From: Nocardiopsis ansamitocini
Lineage (GTDB): Bacteria; Actinomycetota; Actinomycetes; Streptosporangiales; Streptosporangiaceae
DNA length: 64,000 nucleotides
Direction: 5' to 3'
Assembly: GCF_030268225.1 (NCBI RefSeq)
Contig: NZ_BSQG01000012.1
Coordinates: 62,001-126,000 of the forward strand
In this document: positions 52,803-61,226 of the stretch, piece after piece
How positions within the stretch are numbered: the first letter of the stretch is position 1
Layout of the letters: the number at the start of each line of letters is the position of its first letter
Made by a program: the position numbers and the translations under genes
Notes under the pieces: model-generated
Database searches by the model: none
What the model was told of the DNA's origin: nothing
What the model saw: only the letters and a program-made list of their open reading frames with translations

Positions 52803-54187
52803 GTCCGGACCTGCTCACCGACGCCTCGTGGGCCCTGGGCATGGGCCTGCTCGGCGCCGTCGTCTTCGCCCTCATCGGTCTGGTCTCGGGGACCGACGAA
52901 ACCGCCACGGTCGCGCCGTTGACCCTGCTCGTGGTGCTGTTGGGCGTCCCGGCCGCCGGGGTGTTCACCTTCTTCATGGCGGGGATCGTCGCCAAGCACA
53001 TCACGCACGCCATTCCCACCGCGCTGCTCGGCATCCCCGGCGACACCATGGCGGTGCCGATGCTGCGCGACGCGCAGATGCTGCGCGACCTGGGCGTGCC
53101 GCACATCGCACTGCGCAAGGCCATCTCCGGCGGCGTCATCGCCGCGTTCATCTCGGTGCCGCTGGCCGTGCTCTTCGCGTGGCTGCTCAGTCCCTTCGCC
53201 GACCAGATCGGCAAGGCCGCCCCCTGGATCTTCGTGGCCGCCGCGGTACTGATCGCCTACACCTCCAAGGGCCGGCTGGCAGCAGTGCTGGCCCTGGTGC
53301 CCTTCGTCCTGCTGATCGTGGGCCTCCAGACGTTCGTCTCCCAGACGACGGGGGGATCGTTGTCGATCAGCTTCTTCCTGGGCATCGCCACCGGCCCGCT
53401 GATCGCGGACCTGTTCACCGCGCTGTCCCCGGCCGGGCGCACGACACTGCGCCGCGACTCCCGGCGCAGCTTCGACCTGGCGCCGGACACCCGTACCTGG
53501 ACGGGGCGCGTCCCCAACCCGCTCAAGGTGCTGGACCGCAAGCAGATCGCCTACACCAGCGCCGCGGCCGGGGTCTCCAGCGCGACGTTCGTGTTCTCCC
53601 CCGTGGCGATGACCGTGCTCATGGGTGAGGTCGCCGGGGCGCGCATCAAGAACGGCTACCACCGCCTCACCTCGGTCATGTCGGTGCGCAACGGCACCAC
53701 CGAGTCCACCTACATCGCCGAAACGCTGATCCCGTTGATCGCGTTGGGGCTGCCCCTGTCGCCGATGGCCGCGGGGCCGGCGGCACCGCTGTTCAACGCT
53801 CCCCCGGTGTATACGGTCGACGCCGAGACCGGGCAGACCAACAACCTGCACAACCTGCTCTCGGGCGGGGAGTTCCTGGTCTACGGCCTGTTGGGCGTGG
53901 CCCTGGCCGCGATCATCGCCTACCCGTTCGCGATGACCTACGCCCACCGCGCGGCCTCCTTCGTGATGCGCAAGGTCTCGCACGAGGCCATCATCGGCGC
54001 CTTCGCCGGCCTCATCATGGTGATCTGCCTGTACGAGGGCGGACTGCTCGCCGTGGGTGTCGCTCTCACGGTCGGCCTGGTCGGGGGGCTGCTCAACAAG
54101 GTGTTCAACGTGCATACCGGTGTCCAGTTCATGGGCTTCTACGTCGCGGTCCTCACCGTCCCGCAGGTCCTCGCGCTGATCGGCTGA
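52799..54187 (+). CDS. TctA-like large permease (tripartite tricarboxylate transporter family)
   Basis: A 462-residue polytopic protein with about 11-12 helices. Features include IPTALLGIPGDTMAVPMLRDAQM, RKAISGGVIAAFISVPLAV, FFLGIATGPLIADL and LPLSPMAAGPAAPLFNAPP, consistent with the TctA family (usually about 500 residues). It is coupled to the small membrane protein and lies behind HMG-CoA reductase and lyase, so it probably imports the carboxylic acid that feeds them, mevalonate or 3-hydroxy-3-methylglutarate. No TctC periplasmic-binding protein is present. A perfect palindrome after the stop ends the operon. Confidence 0.78.
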   Translation: MSPDLLTDASWALGMGLLGAVVFALIGLVSGTDETATVAPLTLLVVLLGVPAAGVFTFFMAGIVAKHITHAIPTALLGIPGDTMAVPMLRDAQMLRDLGVPHIALRKAISGGVIAAFISVPLAVLFAWLLSPFADQIGKAAPWIFVAAAVLIAYTSKGRLAAVLALVPFVLLIVGLQTFVSQTTGGSLSISFFLGIATGPLIADLFTALSPAGRTTLRRDSRRSFDLAPDTRTWTGRVPNPLKVLDRKQIAYTSAAAGVSSATFVFSPVAMTVLMGEVAGARIKNGYHRLTSVMSVRNGTTESTYIAETLIPLIALGLPLSPMAAGPAAPLFNAPPVYTVDAETGQTNNLHNLLSGGEFLVYGLLGVALAAIIAYPFAMTYAHRAASFVMRKVSHEAIIGAFAGLIMVICLYEGGLLAVGVALTVGLVGGLLNKVFNVHTGVQFMGFYVAVLTVPQVLALIG

Positions 54188-54749
54188 CCTCCGGACCGCC
54201 GAGGCGGCGCCCCTCAGGCGGGTGGGTCGCGACCCACCCGCCCGTCGCGTGTCCGCTCCCGGGGGGTGTACGCGTCTCCGCCGCAGGCCGCCACGAGCAC
54301 GGGCGAAGAGCCGGCCGTGACGGGAGGGGCACCGGCCCCCCGCAGTGCGGGAAGCCCCTGAGGGCAGAGGCCGCAGGCAGTACCCGCCCCGAACCGCGAA
54401 CCCACCCCCGGAAGTCACTTTTTGTTTTACTATGCAAACTCAAAGTGATAATCACAGGTGGGAGCCTCCCGCGCGAATACCATCAACCCCGACAGAACCG
54501 CATGCGTCTCAGTTTCCCGACCGTCGCGGCCGGAGCGAGCACCTCCGGCCCGTCGTCGGGAGCACCCGCATCCACTGCCGCCGGAGGCAGCGGACACACC
54601 GGTTTCTTCCCCTCGGCTTCCCCTTTCTTCCCCTCGACTTCCCCGCGTGGCATCCACGAGGACGAACACCCGGTTTCACTTTGCCCCGGGGCGACACGGG
54701 GCCGGCGTGAACCTTTCCGGACACACCGACGACCTCTCAAGGAGTTCAC
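54188..54749. other. Intergenic region between the transporter and the crotonase gene
   Basis: About 560 nt. It holds the terminator palindrome (54217), a short AT-rich block (54419-54456) with a dyad GTGAT-A-ATCAC at 54445 and a possible -10 (TATGCA), and then about 290 nt without a supported gene before the crotonase start. The AT-rich block may be the crotonase promoter, giving a long leader. Confidence 0.45.
54217..54242 (+). terminator. Terminator palindrome of the HMG-CoA/transporter operon
   Basis: GGCGGGTGGGTC and GACCCACCCGCC are perfectly complementary around a central GC, 30 nt after the permease stop. It would form a 12-bp GC-rich stem with a minimal loop and marks the end of the operon. 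Confidence 0.7.
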
Positions 54750-55421
54750 GTGCCCGCTCTCGAACGCCACGATGACGTCTTCGTCCTGGACCTCGGGGAC
54801 ACCGAGAACCGCCTGCACCCCGACTGGGTCGTCTCGGTCGACACCATGCTGGACGAGGTGGAGAGGGCCGAAGGACCACGCGCGTTGGTGACCACGGCAA
54901 GGGGCAAGTTCTATTCCACGGGCCTGGACCTCGACTGGCTGCTGGCCCACCCCGAACAGCATCCGGCCTACGTCCTCAGCGTCCACCGCCTCCTCGCCAG
55001 AATGCTGTCCCTCCCGGTCATCACCGTGGCCGCCCTACAAGGCCATGCGTTCGGCGGGGGCGCCATGTTCTCCCTGGCCCACGACTTCCGCGTGATGCGC
55101 GCCGACCGCGGCTACTGGTGCCTGCCCGAGATCGACATCGACATCGCGTTCACCCCGGGCATATCCGCACTGATCCAGGCGAAACTCTCCTCGCGAACAG
55201 CGCACACCGCCATGATCACGGCCCATCGCTACGGCGGGCACGAAGCACTCGACGCGGCCATCGTCGACCACGCGGTGGCCGAGGACTCTGTGCGCGACAC
55301 AGCGCTGGAACTCGCCCGACCCCAGACCGCGAAGGCAGGTCCGACCCTTGCCACCGTGAAGGCCCGAATGTACGCACCGGCGTTGCAGATCCTGCGGGAC
55401 AGCGGTGCACCCGTCAGTTGA
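54750..55421 (+). CDS. Enoyl-CoA hydratase/isomerase (crotonase) family protein
   Basis: A 223-residue crotonase-fold protein with ARGKFYSTGLDLDWL (acyl-CoA oxyanion region), LQGHAFGGGAMFSLAHDFRVM (second oxyanion Gly pair) and CLPEIDIDIAF. The length and the YSTGLDL/GGGAMF pattern are closer to delta3-delta2-enoyl-CoA isomerases than to hydratases. GTG 54750 has AAGGAG 5 nt upstream. It is separated from the HMG-CoA operon by a terminator, so a direct link to it is uncertain. Confidence 0.85.
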   Translation: MPALERHDDVFVLDLGDTENRLHPDWVVSVDTMLDEVERAEGPRALVTTARGKFYSTGLDLDWLLAHPEQHPAYVLSVHRLLARMLSLPVITVAALQGHAFGGGAMFSLAHDFRVMRADRGYWCLPEIDIDIAFTPGISALIQAKLSSRTAHTAMITAHRYGGHEALDAAIVDHAVAEDSVRDTALELARPQTAKAGPTLATVKARMYAPALQILRDSGAPVS

Positions 55422-55595
55422 AGCCGGACCACCGCGCCTCTCGGCCCGGCTCAGCCACCCCCTCTGCTCACCCCCAGGAAGGACAGCGCGGCCGGCACCG
55501 GGGCCCGGGGCCGCCCGCAACCCGGATGCGGGCCGACTGCTCACTCCGCACGCCCGGGCATCGGGCAAGGGGCGGACAGGCCGCCCTGCTTCGCC

Positions 55596-55985
55596 TCACC
55601 TGCCCGTGCTGGCGATCTGCAGAAGGTTGCCGCACGTGTCGTCCAACACCGCGGTCGTCACGGGCCCCATCTCCGTGGGGGGTTGCGTGAACTGCACGCC
55701 GAGTTCGACGAGTCGCCGGTACTCGGCCCGGACGTCGGTCACCGCGAAAGAAGTGAAGGGGATGCCGTCGGCCGCAAGCGCCTCCTTGAAGGGACCGACG
55801 GCGGGGTGGCCGTCCGGTTCGAGGACGAGTTGGGGACCGTCCGGCTGCTCCGGGGAGGCAACCGTCAGCCACCGTGCCTCCCCCATCGGAACGTCCTGCT
55901 GCTTCACGAATCCGAGGACGTCGGTGTAGAACGCGAGCGCCCGGTCCTGGTCGTCGACGAACACACTGGCGAGGTTAATCCGCAT
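55596..55985 (-). CDS. VOC/glyoxalase-family protein
   Basis: A 129-residue vicinal-oxygen-chelate protein: INLASVFVDDQDRALAFYTDVLGF, ARWLTVASPEQPDGPQLVLEP, and VTTAVLDDTCGNLLQIA at the C-terminus. Family members include glyoxalases, dioxygenases and antibiotic-binding proteins. The start overlaps the 3' end of the upstream ArsR gene by 11 nt, a common regulator-effector pair in actinomycetes. The substrate is unknown. Confidence 0.87.
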   Translation of the reverse strand: MRINLASVFVDDQDRALAFYTDVLGFVKQQDVPMGEARWLTVASPEQPDGPQLVLEPDGHPAVGPFKEALAADGIPFTSFAVTDVRAEYRRLVELGVQFTQPPTEMGPVTTAVLDDTCGNLLQIASTGR

Positions 55986-56286
55986 GATTGTTCTCCTCGG
56001 GTCGGGGCCATCTGCTGATGATCAGCTGCAAAGGTGCGGTGTCCAGGAAGTGGTACTTGTAGCGGCCACGGCGCTCGGTGCGCACGAGTCCGGCATCCTC
56101 GAGGATCTCCAGATGCTGGGAGATCGCCTGCCGCGACGACGCCAGCCCGTGCCCGACCGCGAGGCGGCCGCAGATCTCGAACAGCGTCTGCTCGTCCCGC
56201 TCGGCGAGCTCGTCGAGGATCGCGCGCCTGGTCTCATCGGCGATGGCCTTGAAGACGTCTCCCACGCGCACACCATACGCAAGCAT
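55975..56286 (-). CDS. ArsR-family transcriptional regulator
   Basis: A 103-residue winged-helix protein: VFKAIADETRRAILDELAERDEQTLFEI, LASSRQAISQHLEILEDAGLVRTERRGRYKYHFLD. It lacks the metal-binding Cys motif of ArsR/SmtB (ELCVCDL), so it belongs to the non-metal group often paired with glyoxalase-like genes, as here. It probably represses itself and the downstream gene through the dyad that overlaps its start codon (56279). Confidence 0.88.
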   Translation of the reverse strand: MLAYGVRVGDVFKAIADETRRAILDELAERDEQTLFEICGRLAVGHGLASSRQAISQHLEILEDAGLVRTERRGRYKYHFLDTAPLQLIISRWPRPEENNHAD

Positions 56287-56294
56287 TTACTTGC
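56279..56294 (-). promoter_or_regulatory. Dyad overlapping the ArsR-family start codon
   Basis: GCAAG-n6-CTTGC is a 5-6-5 inverted repeat over the start of the ArsR-family gene, a usual place for its autoregulatory operator. Confidence 0.4.
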
Positions 56295-56490
56295 ACGTCA
56301 ATCAACGGAACCTTCCCCTGAATAAAGACGGGTTCTTTGGCATCCGACCTGTACTTCTGCGCTTCTGATCGACTCGTTCCCGTTTACGGCGCGCCGTGGA
56401 GGTAGAGGAGGAGGAAGACGGAGCAGTGTGGGTAGCGTGCTCTCTGCAGCACCCGGTCACGGTGTCCGAGCAGAGGGAAAAGGGGCGGCG

Positions 56491-57198
56491 ATGGGGGATC
56501 GTTCGAGAACCACCGGGATAGACGCCTATCCCCGGCTTTTCGCCCAAATGGCGAGGGACCTGCTCTCCCAGGAGTCGGTCGAGGACATCCTGGAATCGAT
56601 CACGGCGCTGGCGGTGACCACCGTGGAAGGATGCGAGGAAGCAGGGGTCCTTCTGGTGAACCGCAACGACCACACCTTCTCGACCCCGGCCGCCACCAGC
56701 GACCTGGTCCGTGAATCCGACCGCGCGCAGTTCGAATGCGACGAGGGGCCATGCCTGGACGCCGCCCGCCACCAGCAGAGCTTCTACGTCGAGGACATGG
56801 CCAACGAGACCCGTTGGCCCCTCTACCGGCCCCGCGCCATCGAGTTGGGCGTGGGTTCGATGATGGGCTTCGAGCTGTTCACGTACAAGGGCGCGCTCGG
56901 CGCACTGGACCTCTACTCGTCCCGTCCTCGGGCTTTCGACGAGCATTCGCGGGAGATCGGCTGGGTCTTCGCCTCGCACGCGGCGGTTGCCGTGGCCGCC
57001 TCCCAGCGCGAGGCCACCCTGCAGGAGGGATACGCCACCCGCCAGGAGATCGGGGAGGCCGTGGGCATCCTGATGGAGCGCCACCGCCTCACGAGCGCCG
57101 CAGCGTTCGAACTGCTCAAAAAAGCCTCCATGAACACCAATACCAAGCTCCGTGAGATCGCCCGCCGCATCACCCGCAGCGGGGAGAAACCCGGCTGA
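56491..57198 (+). CDS. GAF-ANTAR domain regulator
   Basis: A 235-residue protein with a GAF domain (about 20-165: DILESITALAVTTVEGCEEAGVLLV, CDEGPCLDAARHQQSFYVEDM) and a C-terminal ANTAR domain (EIGEAVGILMERHRLTSAAAFELLKKASMNTNTKLREIARRI, split at about 180-225). It should sense a ligand through GAF and act on nascent RNA. ATG 56491 gives the usual family N-terminus; an in-frame GTG at 56428 would add 21 residues. It is a single gene with no obvious target next to it. Confidence 0.88.
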   Translation: MGDRSRTTGIDAYPRLFAQMARDLLSQESVEDILESITALAVTTVEGCEEAGVLLVNRNDHTFSTPAATSDLVRESDRAQFECDEGPCLDAARHQQSFYVEDMANETRWPLYRPRAIELGVGSMMGFELFTYKGALGALDLYSSRPRAFDEHSREIGWVFASHAAVAVAASQREATLQEGYATRQEIGEAVGILMERHRLTSAAAFELLKKASMNTNTKLREIARRITRSGEKPG

Positions 57199-57275
57199 CC
57201 CGGACCGCACAGGCGTCGGCCGGGGACCGGGCCCGGGCGGTTTTGGGACGCGGAGCCCGACAGCGCCGAACGCCC

Positions 57276-58166
57276 TTACCGCGGAGCCGGTGGGGAGAAG
57301 GCCCTGGTGCTGTGCCGGATCAGCTCCCGAAGCGCCGGGCCGGGCGATGCCTTCCAGACCAGCGCGAGTACCGCGGGGGTGGTGGCGTCGTCGATGGCAA
57401 GGGCCCTCAGCCGCCCCTTGTGGCCGGTGATCATCGATGCGCACAGGACCGCGACACCGAGTCCGCGGACGGCGAGGGCGGCCACGGCGTCGGGGGAACC
57501 GGCCTGGAGCGCAACGGCGGGCTTCAGCCCCTGGGCCGCGCAGGTCAGGTCGAACACGGTCCGAATACCCGTGCCGGTGGGCAGACACATGATCGGATAG
57601 GCGCAGATGTCGGCGAGACCGACACTCGGCCGACGCGCCAAGGGGTGCCCCGGGGGGACCACCGCGACGAGCGGTTCACTGATGATCGCCAGCGCGTCCA
57701 GCCCCGGGGGCGGCTCGGCGGCCGTGCCGATGAGCGCCAGGTCCACGGCACCGGAGCGCACGCTTTCGACGAGGCGATCGGAGTCGTCCTCGACCAGGAC
57801 GATCTCCACCCCGGGATAGGCGAGGTGGAACGCCGCGAGGGCATCGAACAGCGGAGTGACCGTGCATCCGATGACCATTCCGACGACGAGACGTCCCCGG
57901 ATCAGCGCGGAGACCTCCTCGACGGCCTGCCGTACCGCATCCGCCGCGGCAAGCGCGGCGCGGGCGTGTTCGAGCGCGGCCCGTCCCGCCACCGTCAACG
58001 TGGCCGTGCGACCGGAGCGGTCGATGAGCGGGGCACCGAGCTCTCGTTCGAGTTGGCGGATCTGGGCGCTGACCCCTGACTGACTGATGTGCACGCGTTC
58101 GGCAGCCCGGGTGAAGCCGGCTTCCTCGGCGACCGCGACGAAGTACTCCAGCTGCCTCAGTTCCAT
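57276..58166 (-). CDS. LysR-family transcriptional regulator
   Basis: A 296-residue protein that begins MELRQLEYFVAVAEEAGFTR followed by AAERVHISQSGVSAQIRQLERELG, a standard LysR helix-turn-helix, with a C-terminal effector domain (RGRLVVGMVIGCTVTPLFDALAAF onward). It is divergent from the small NTF2-like gene at 58270 with a 103-nt gap, so that gene is its likely direct target. Confidence 0.93.
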   Translation of the reverse strand: MELRQLEYFVAVAEEAGFTRAAERVHISQSGVSAQIRQLERELGAPLIDRSGRTATLTVAGRAALEHARAALAAADAVRQAVEEVSALIRGRLVVGMVIGCTVTPLFDALAAFHLAYPGVEIVLVEDDSDRLVESVRSGAVDLALIGTAAEPPPGLDALAIISEPLVAVVPPGHPLARRPSVGLADICAYPIMCLPTGTGIRTVFDLTCAAQGLKPAVALQAGSPDAVAALAVRGLGVAVLCASMITGHKGRLRALAIDDATTPAVLALVWKASPGPALRELIRHSTRAFSPPAPR

Positions 58167-58269
58167 AACCAGAAATTCTAGTTCCCAGCAGAGTTATCTG
58201 TTGGACTTCTTTTGCCGTTCGATTCATGCTGGACAGCGTTGACGTGGTGTTTCACTGAAAGGAAGTCAC

Positions 58270-58650
58270 GTGTCGGACCTGAAGAAGGCACTACGGGAGA
58301 AGGCACTGCGGCCGGAGGACCTGACCCGGCTGTTCGTGGAGCGCTCCAACGCCGGGGACGCCGTGGGCGTCGCGGAACTCTACGAGGAGGACGCCGTCAT
58401 GGCCTACCCGCCGGGCGGTCGGACAGTAGGGCGCGCGGCCATCGAGGAGCTGTGGGCGTCGGTGCTGGCCGACGCGCCGAGGTTCGAGCCAGAAGCACCG
58501 CTTCCGACGCTGATCAGCGGCGATATCGCGCTGACCTCCACACCGCCGCGCGACGGCGCGGGCGCGCGTGCGCAGGTGGCCCGGCGACAACCCGACGGCA
58601 GCTGGTTGCGGCTGCTCGACCAGCCCGAATTCATCCCGCCCGCACACTGA
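58270..58650 (+). CDS. NTF2/SnoaL-like small protein
   Basis: A 126-residue protein of the NTF2-like group: DLTRLFVERSNAGDAVGVAELYEEDAVMAYPPGGRTVGRAAIEELWASVLA, split over residues 18-70, then a short sheet region ending WLRLLDQPEFIPP. The GTG start follows AAAGGAAG. It diverges from the LysR gene and converges on the MFS gene. The reaction, if any, is unknown; these folds often serve as cyclases, isomerases or binding proteins. Confidence 0.8.
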   Translation: MSDLKKALREKALRPEDLTRLFVERSNAGDAVGVAELYEEDAVMAYPPGGRTVGRAAIEELWASVLADAPRFEPEAPLPTLISGDIALTSTPPRDGAGARAQVARRQPDGSWLRLLDQPEFIPPAH

Positions 58651-58694
58651 TCGACCGTTGCGGCGCACACGTCTTTGCCGCAGCGGGGTCCTGC

Positions 58695-59918
58695 CTACTG
58701 GGCGCTCCATGTCCGGGCGCGGGCCCGAACGGCGCCGGTGGCGCCGACCATCACCGCCGAGGCTGCCAGGCAGTACCCGCCGAGCACCGCCACCTGCCCC
58801 GGATAGCTCACCCCTGCGTCGATCAGCAGCCCTGCGGCGCCGGGGCCGGCAGCGGAAACGAACACCAGGACGACCGTGACCACCGAACGGATTCCGCCGA
58901 GGTGGCGCACCCCGTAGACCTCGGGCCACACCGCACCGAACACGGTGAGCGAAAGCCCATTGGTGACGCCGTACAGCGCCATGAAGACGAAAACGCTCCA
59001 GGACTGGCCGACCGCGGCGAGCACGAGCAGCCCACAGCCCAACGGCAGCAGGTAGACCGGCACCATCCGCAGCGCGGTGAACCGGTCCACCAGGTGCCCG
59101 CCCACCAGGTTCGCACCGACGGTCGCGGCGGCGTAGACAGTGAACGCCGAAGCGAAGAGCGCGGAATCCCACCCGCGCAGTCCTCCCAGGTAGAGCTGGT
59201 GGAAGAAGACGGTGTTACCGATCAGTGCCGGGGCGGCCAGCGCAGCTGCGAGCAGCGGAAAATAGGGGTCGCGCAGCGCCTCCCCACGGGTCCAGTGGCG
59301 GACGGAACGCGGAGGCGACCCGTCCGCACGGGCACCGGGGCCGGGCCGATCGCCCAACAGGGACGCCGCCGGCCACAGCGAGAGCAGCAACGCGACGGCG
59401 GCCAGCCACCATGCCTGGCGCCACTCCGTTACGGTCACCACCACGACCACCAGGGGCAGCAGCGCCTCTCCCGTGTTGAGGCCCAGGGTCGCCACCGTGG
59501 TCGCACGGCCCCGTTCCCGGTCGAACCACCGCCCCATCAGGGTGAAGGACGTGTGGGCCAGCATCCCCTGCCCGAAAAGGCGCAAAACGAAGAGGGCGAG
59601 GAGCAGGAGCAGGAGGTGGGTCGCCAGTGCCATCGTCACCGCGCCGAGCACGAGTGCCCCGATCGCCACGAGCACGACCGTCGACGCGCGATAGCGGTCG
59701 ACCACGGCGCCCAGCCGGGTCAGCGACAGTGCCCCGACGAGGGTCGCCACCATGAAGAGCGCGCCGAACTCCCCGTGGGAGAGGCCGTGTTCGGCGCGGA
59801 TGTCGTCGGCGAAGAACGAGATGAAGAACGTCTGTCCGAACGACGACAGGAAGAAGAGCAGGAATCCGCCACTGAGCCTCCTTCGGTTGGCGTGCACGAA
59901 ATCGAGGTAGGTGGGCAT
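58695..59918 (-). CDS. Major facilitator superfamily transporter
   Basis: A 407-residue membrane protein with 12 predicted helices. The loop after helix 2 has RLGAVVDRYRAS (MFS motif A like), and LMGRWFDRERGRAT is in the loop before helix 5, typical of the oxalate/monocarboxylate (OFA/MCT)-like and NarK-like branches. It follows the flavoprotein gene on the same strand after 171 nt, so it may export or import the compound handled by the upstream enzymes. Confidence 0.88.
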   Translation of the reverse strand: MPTYLDFVHANRRRLSGGFLLFFLSSFGQTFFISFFADDIRAEHGLSHGEFGALFMVATLVGALSLTRLGAVVDRYRASTVVLVAIGALVLGAVTMALATHLLLLLLALFVLRLFGQGMLAHTSFTLMGRWFDRERGRATTVATLGLNTGEALLPLVVVVVTVTEWRQAWWLAAVALLLSLWPAASLLGDRPGPGARADGSPPRSVRHWTRGEALRDPYFPLLAAALAAPALIGNTVFFHQLYLGGLRGWDSALFASAFTVYAAATVGANLVGGHLVDRFTALRMVPVYLLPLGCGLLVLAAVGQSWSVFVFMALYGVTNGLSLTVFGAVWPEVYGVRHLGGIRSVVTVVLVFVSAAGPGAAGLLIDAGVSYPGQVAVLGGYCLAASAVMVGATGAVRARARTWSAQ

Positions 59919-60089
59919 CGTGAGTCGGTCTTCTCGGTCGGCTGCTCGCCATGGCGCGTGCTCCCCGCCAGGGCGCGCAGGGCGCGGCCGACGGCGAGCG
60001 GGACGACGGCTTCCGGGAGCGGGGCGGGCACCGGGGCGGTCCTGCGTGTGCTGTCCGTGAAAAGGGCAGGGGCGTTCGGGCCCGGGAGG

Positions 60090-61226
60090 TCACCCGGCGT
60101 CGGCGACCGCGGCTGCGAAAGCGACGTGGTTGGTCGCCCAGTTCACGTCACGGTGTGCTGCCATCATCTGCAGGTCGCGCCAGTGGCGCGACAGCACCGC
60201 GTCCTCGGTGTGCGCCGCGGTGCCGGCGAGTCCCACCAGGCGTTGGACGGCGGCGACACACAATCGGGCGAGGTAGGCACGGTCGCGTCTGAGTATGCCT
60301 GTCTCCATGGGTGAGAGCGTGCGTCGGCGCATCCCCGCCGTGTGCAGGACGGACCCGATGGAGTCGTACAGGTGCCGCGCGCAGGCCAGTTCCGCCGCGC
60401 TTTCGGCGATCCCCGCCTGGACGGTTGGCACTCCGATCCTCCCGGCTGCCCGCACCGAGTCGAGGTACTCGTCGTAGGCGCCTTCCGCGCAGCCGAGGAT
60501 CGGGCCGACGACGGCGCTGTTGACGTATTCGATGAACGCGACCTCCATGAGGTAGCCCTCGTCACCGGGCAGTTCGGGGGTGCGTTGCGCGAAGCACGCG
60601 TCAAGCGGGTAGGCCGACTCCTCGGGGACGAGGACGTCGTCCAGGATCGCCCCTTTCGACCCCGTACCGGCCATCCCGGCCACCTGCCAGGTGTCCGACA
60701 CGCGCACCCGGTCGGTTCGTACCGGGATGAAGTACCGGCCCGTCTCCGGGGAGTCGTCGCGGACACCGCTGAGGATGAGCCAGCTGGCGTGGTCGATCCC
60801 CGAACAGAAGCGCCATTCGCCGTCGATGCGCACCCCGCCCGCCTCGCGGGTGATCGTGCCGTCACGGGTGACCGATGCGGTGGCGAACAGTTGGCGGGCA
60901 CCCGCGGCGAAGAGCACCTCCGCCAGCGGAGGGGGGAAGCGGCTCGCAACCCCGGCGTGGCAGCCGACCACACCGATCGTCCACCCCGTCGAGGGGCACG
61001 CGCGGGCCGCGCGCCGGGCCGCCTCGGCAAGGGTCGGCCAGGACGATCCCAGACCGCCGTAACGGACCGCGGTGACGATCTGCAGGAGCTCTGCGTCGAA
61101 CAGCTCCTCCAGCGTCTGCGCGGGCAGGACGGCGTCCCTGGCGGTCCTGGCGGCGCGTTCCCGCCAGCGAGGGGCCAGTGCGTCGACCCGCTCGGCTATG
61201 TCCCGTTGGAGCAGATTCTCTGCCAC
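60090..61226 (-). CDS. Acyl-CoA-dehydrogenase-fold flavoprotein (HsaA/HpaB-like monooxygenase group)
   Basis: A 378-residue protein with the acyl-CoA dehydrogenase fold: N-terminal helices (RDAVLPAQTLEELFDAELLQIV), TAVRYGGLGSSWPTLAEAARRAARACPSTGW, a beta domain (IDGEWRFCSGIDHASWLILSG) and a C-terminal helical domain. The GEWRFCSGIDHA pattern and SxxW region match two-component flavin monooxygenases and related tailoring enzymes rather than CoA-dependent dehydrogenases. It would need a flavin reductase from elsewhere. The start overlaps the end of the upstream methyltransferase-like gene by 31 nt, so it is in the same operon. Confidence 0.82.
   Translation of the reverse strand: MAENLLQRDIAERVDALAPRWRERAARTARDAVLPAQTLEELFDAELLQIVTAVRYGGLGSSWPTLAEAARRAARACPSTGWTIGVVGCHAGVASRFPPPLAEVLFAAGARQLFATASVTRDGTITREAGGVRIDGEWRFCSGIDHASWLILSGVRDDSPETGRYFIPVRTDRVRVSDTWQVAGMAGTGSKGAILDDVLVPEESAYPLDACFAQRTPELPGDEGYLMEVAFIEYVNSAVVGPILGCAEGAYDEYLDSVRAAGRIGVPTVQAGIAESAAELACARHLYDSIGSVLHTAGMRRRTLSPMETGILRRDRAYLARLCVAAVQRLVGLAGTAAHTEDAVLSRHWRDLQMMAAHRDVNWATNHVAFAAAVADAG

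Noticed and set aside
54502-54749. Plus-strand frame starting MRLSFPTVAAG before the crotonase gene
   Set aside because: It is Ser/Pro/Gly-rich, runs out of frame into the crotonase gene and has no Shine-Dalgarno or domain.
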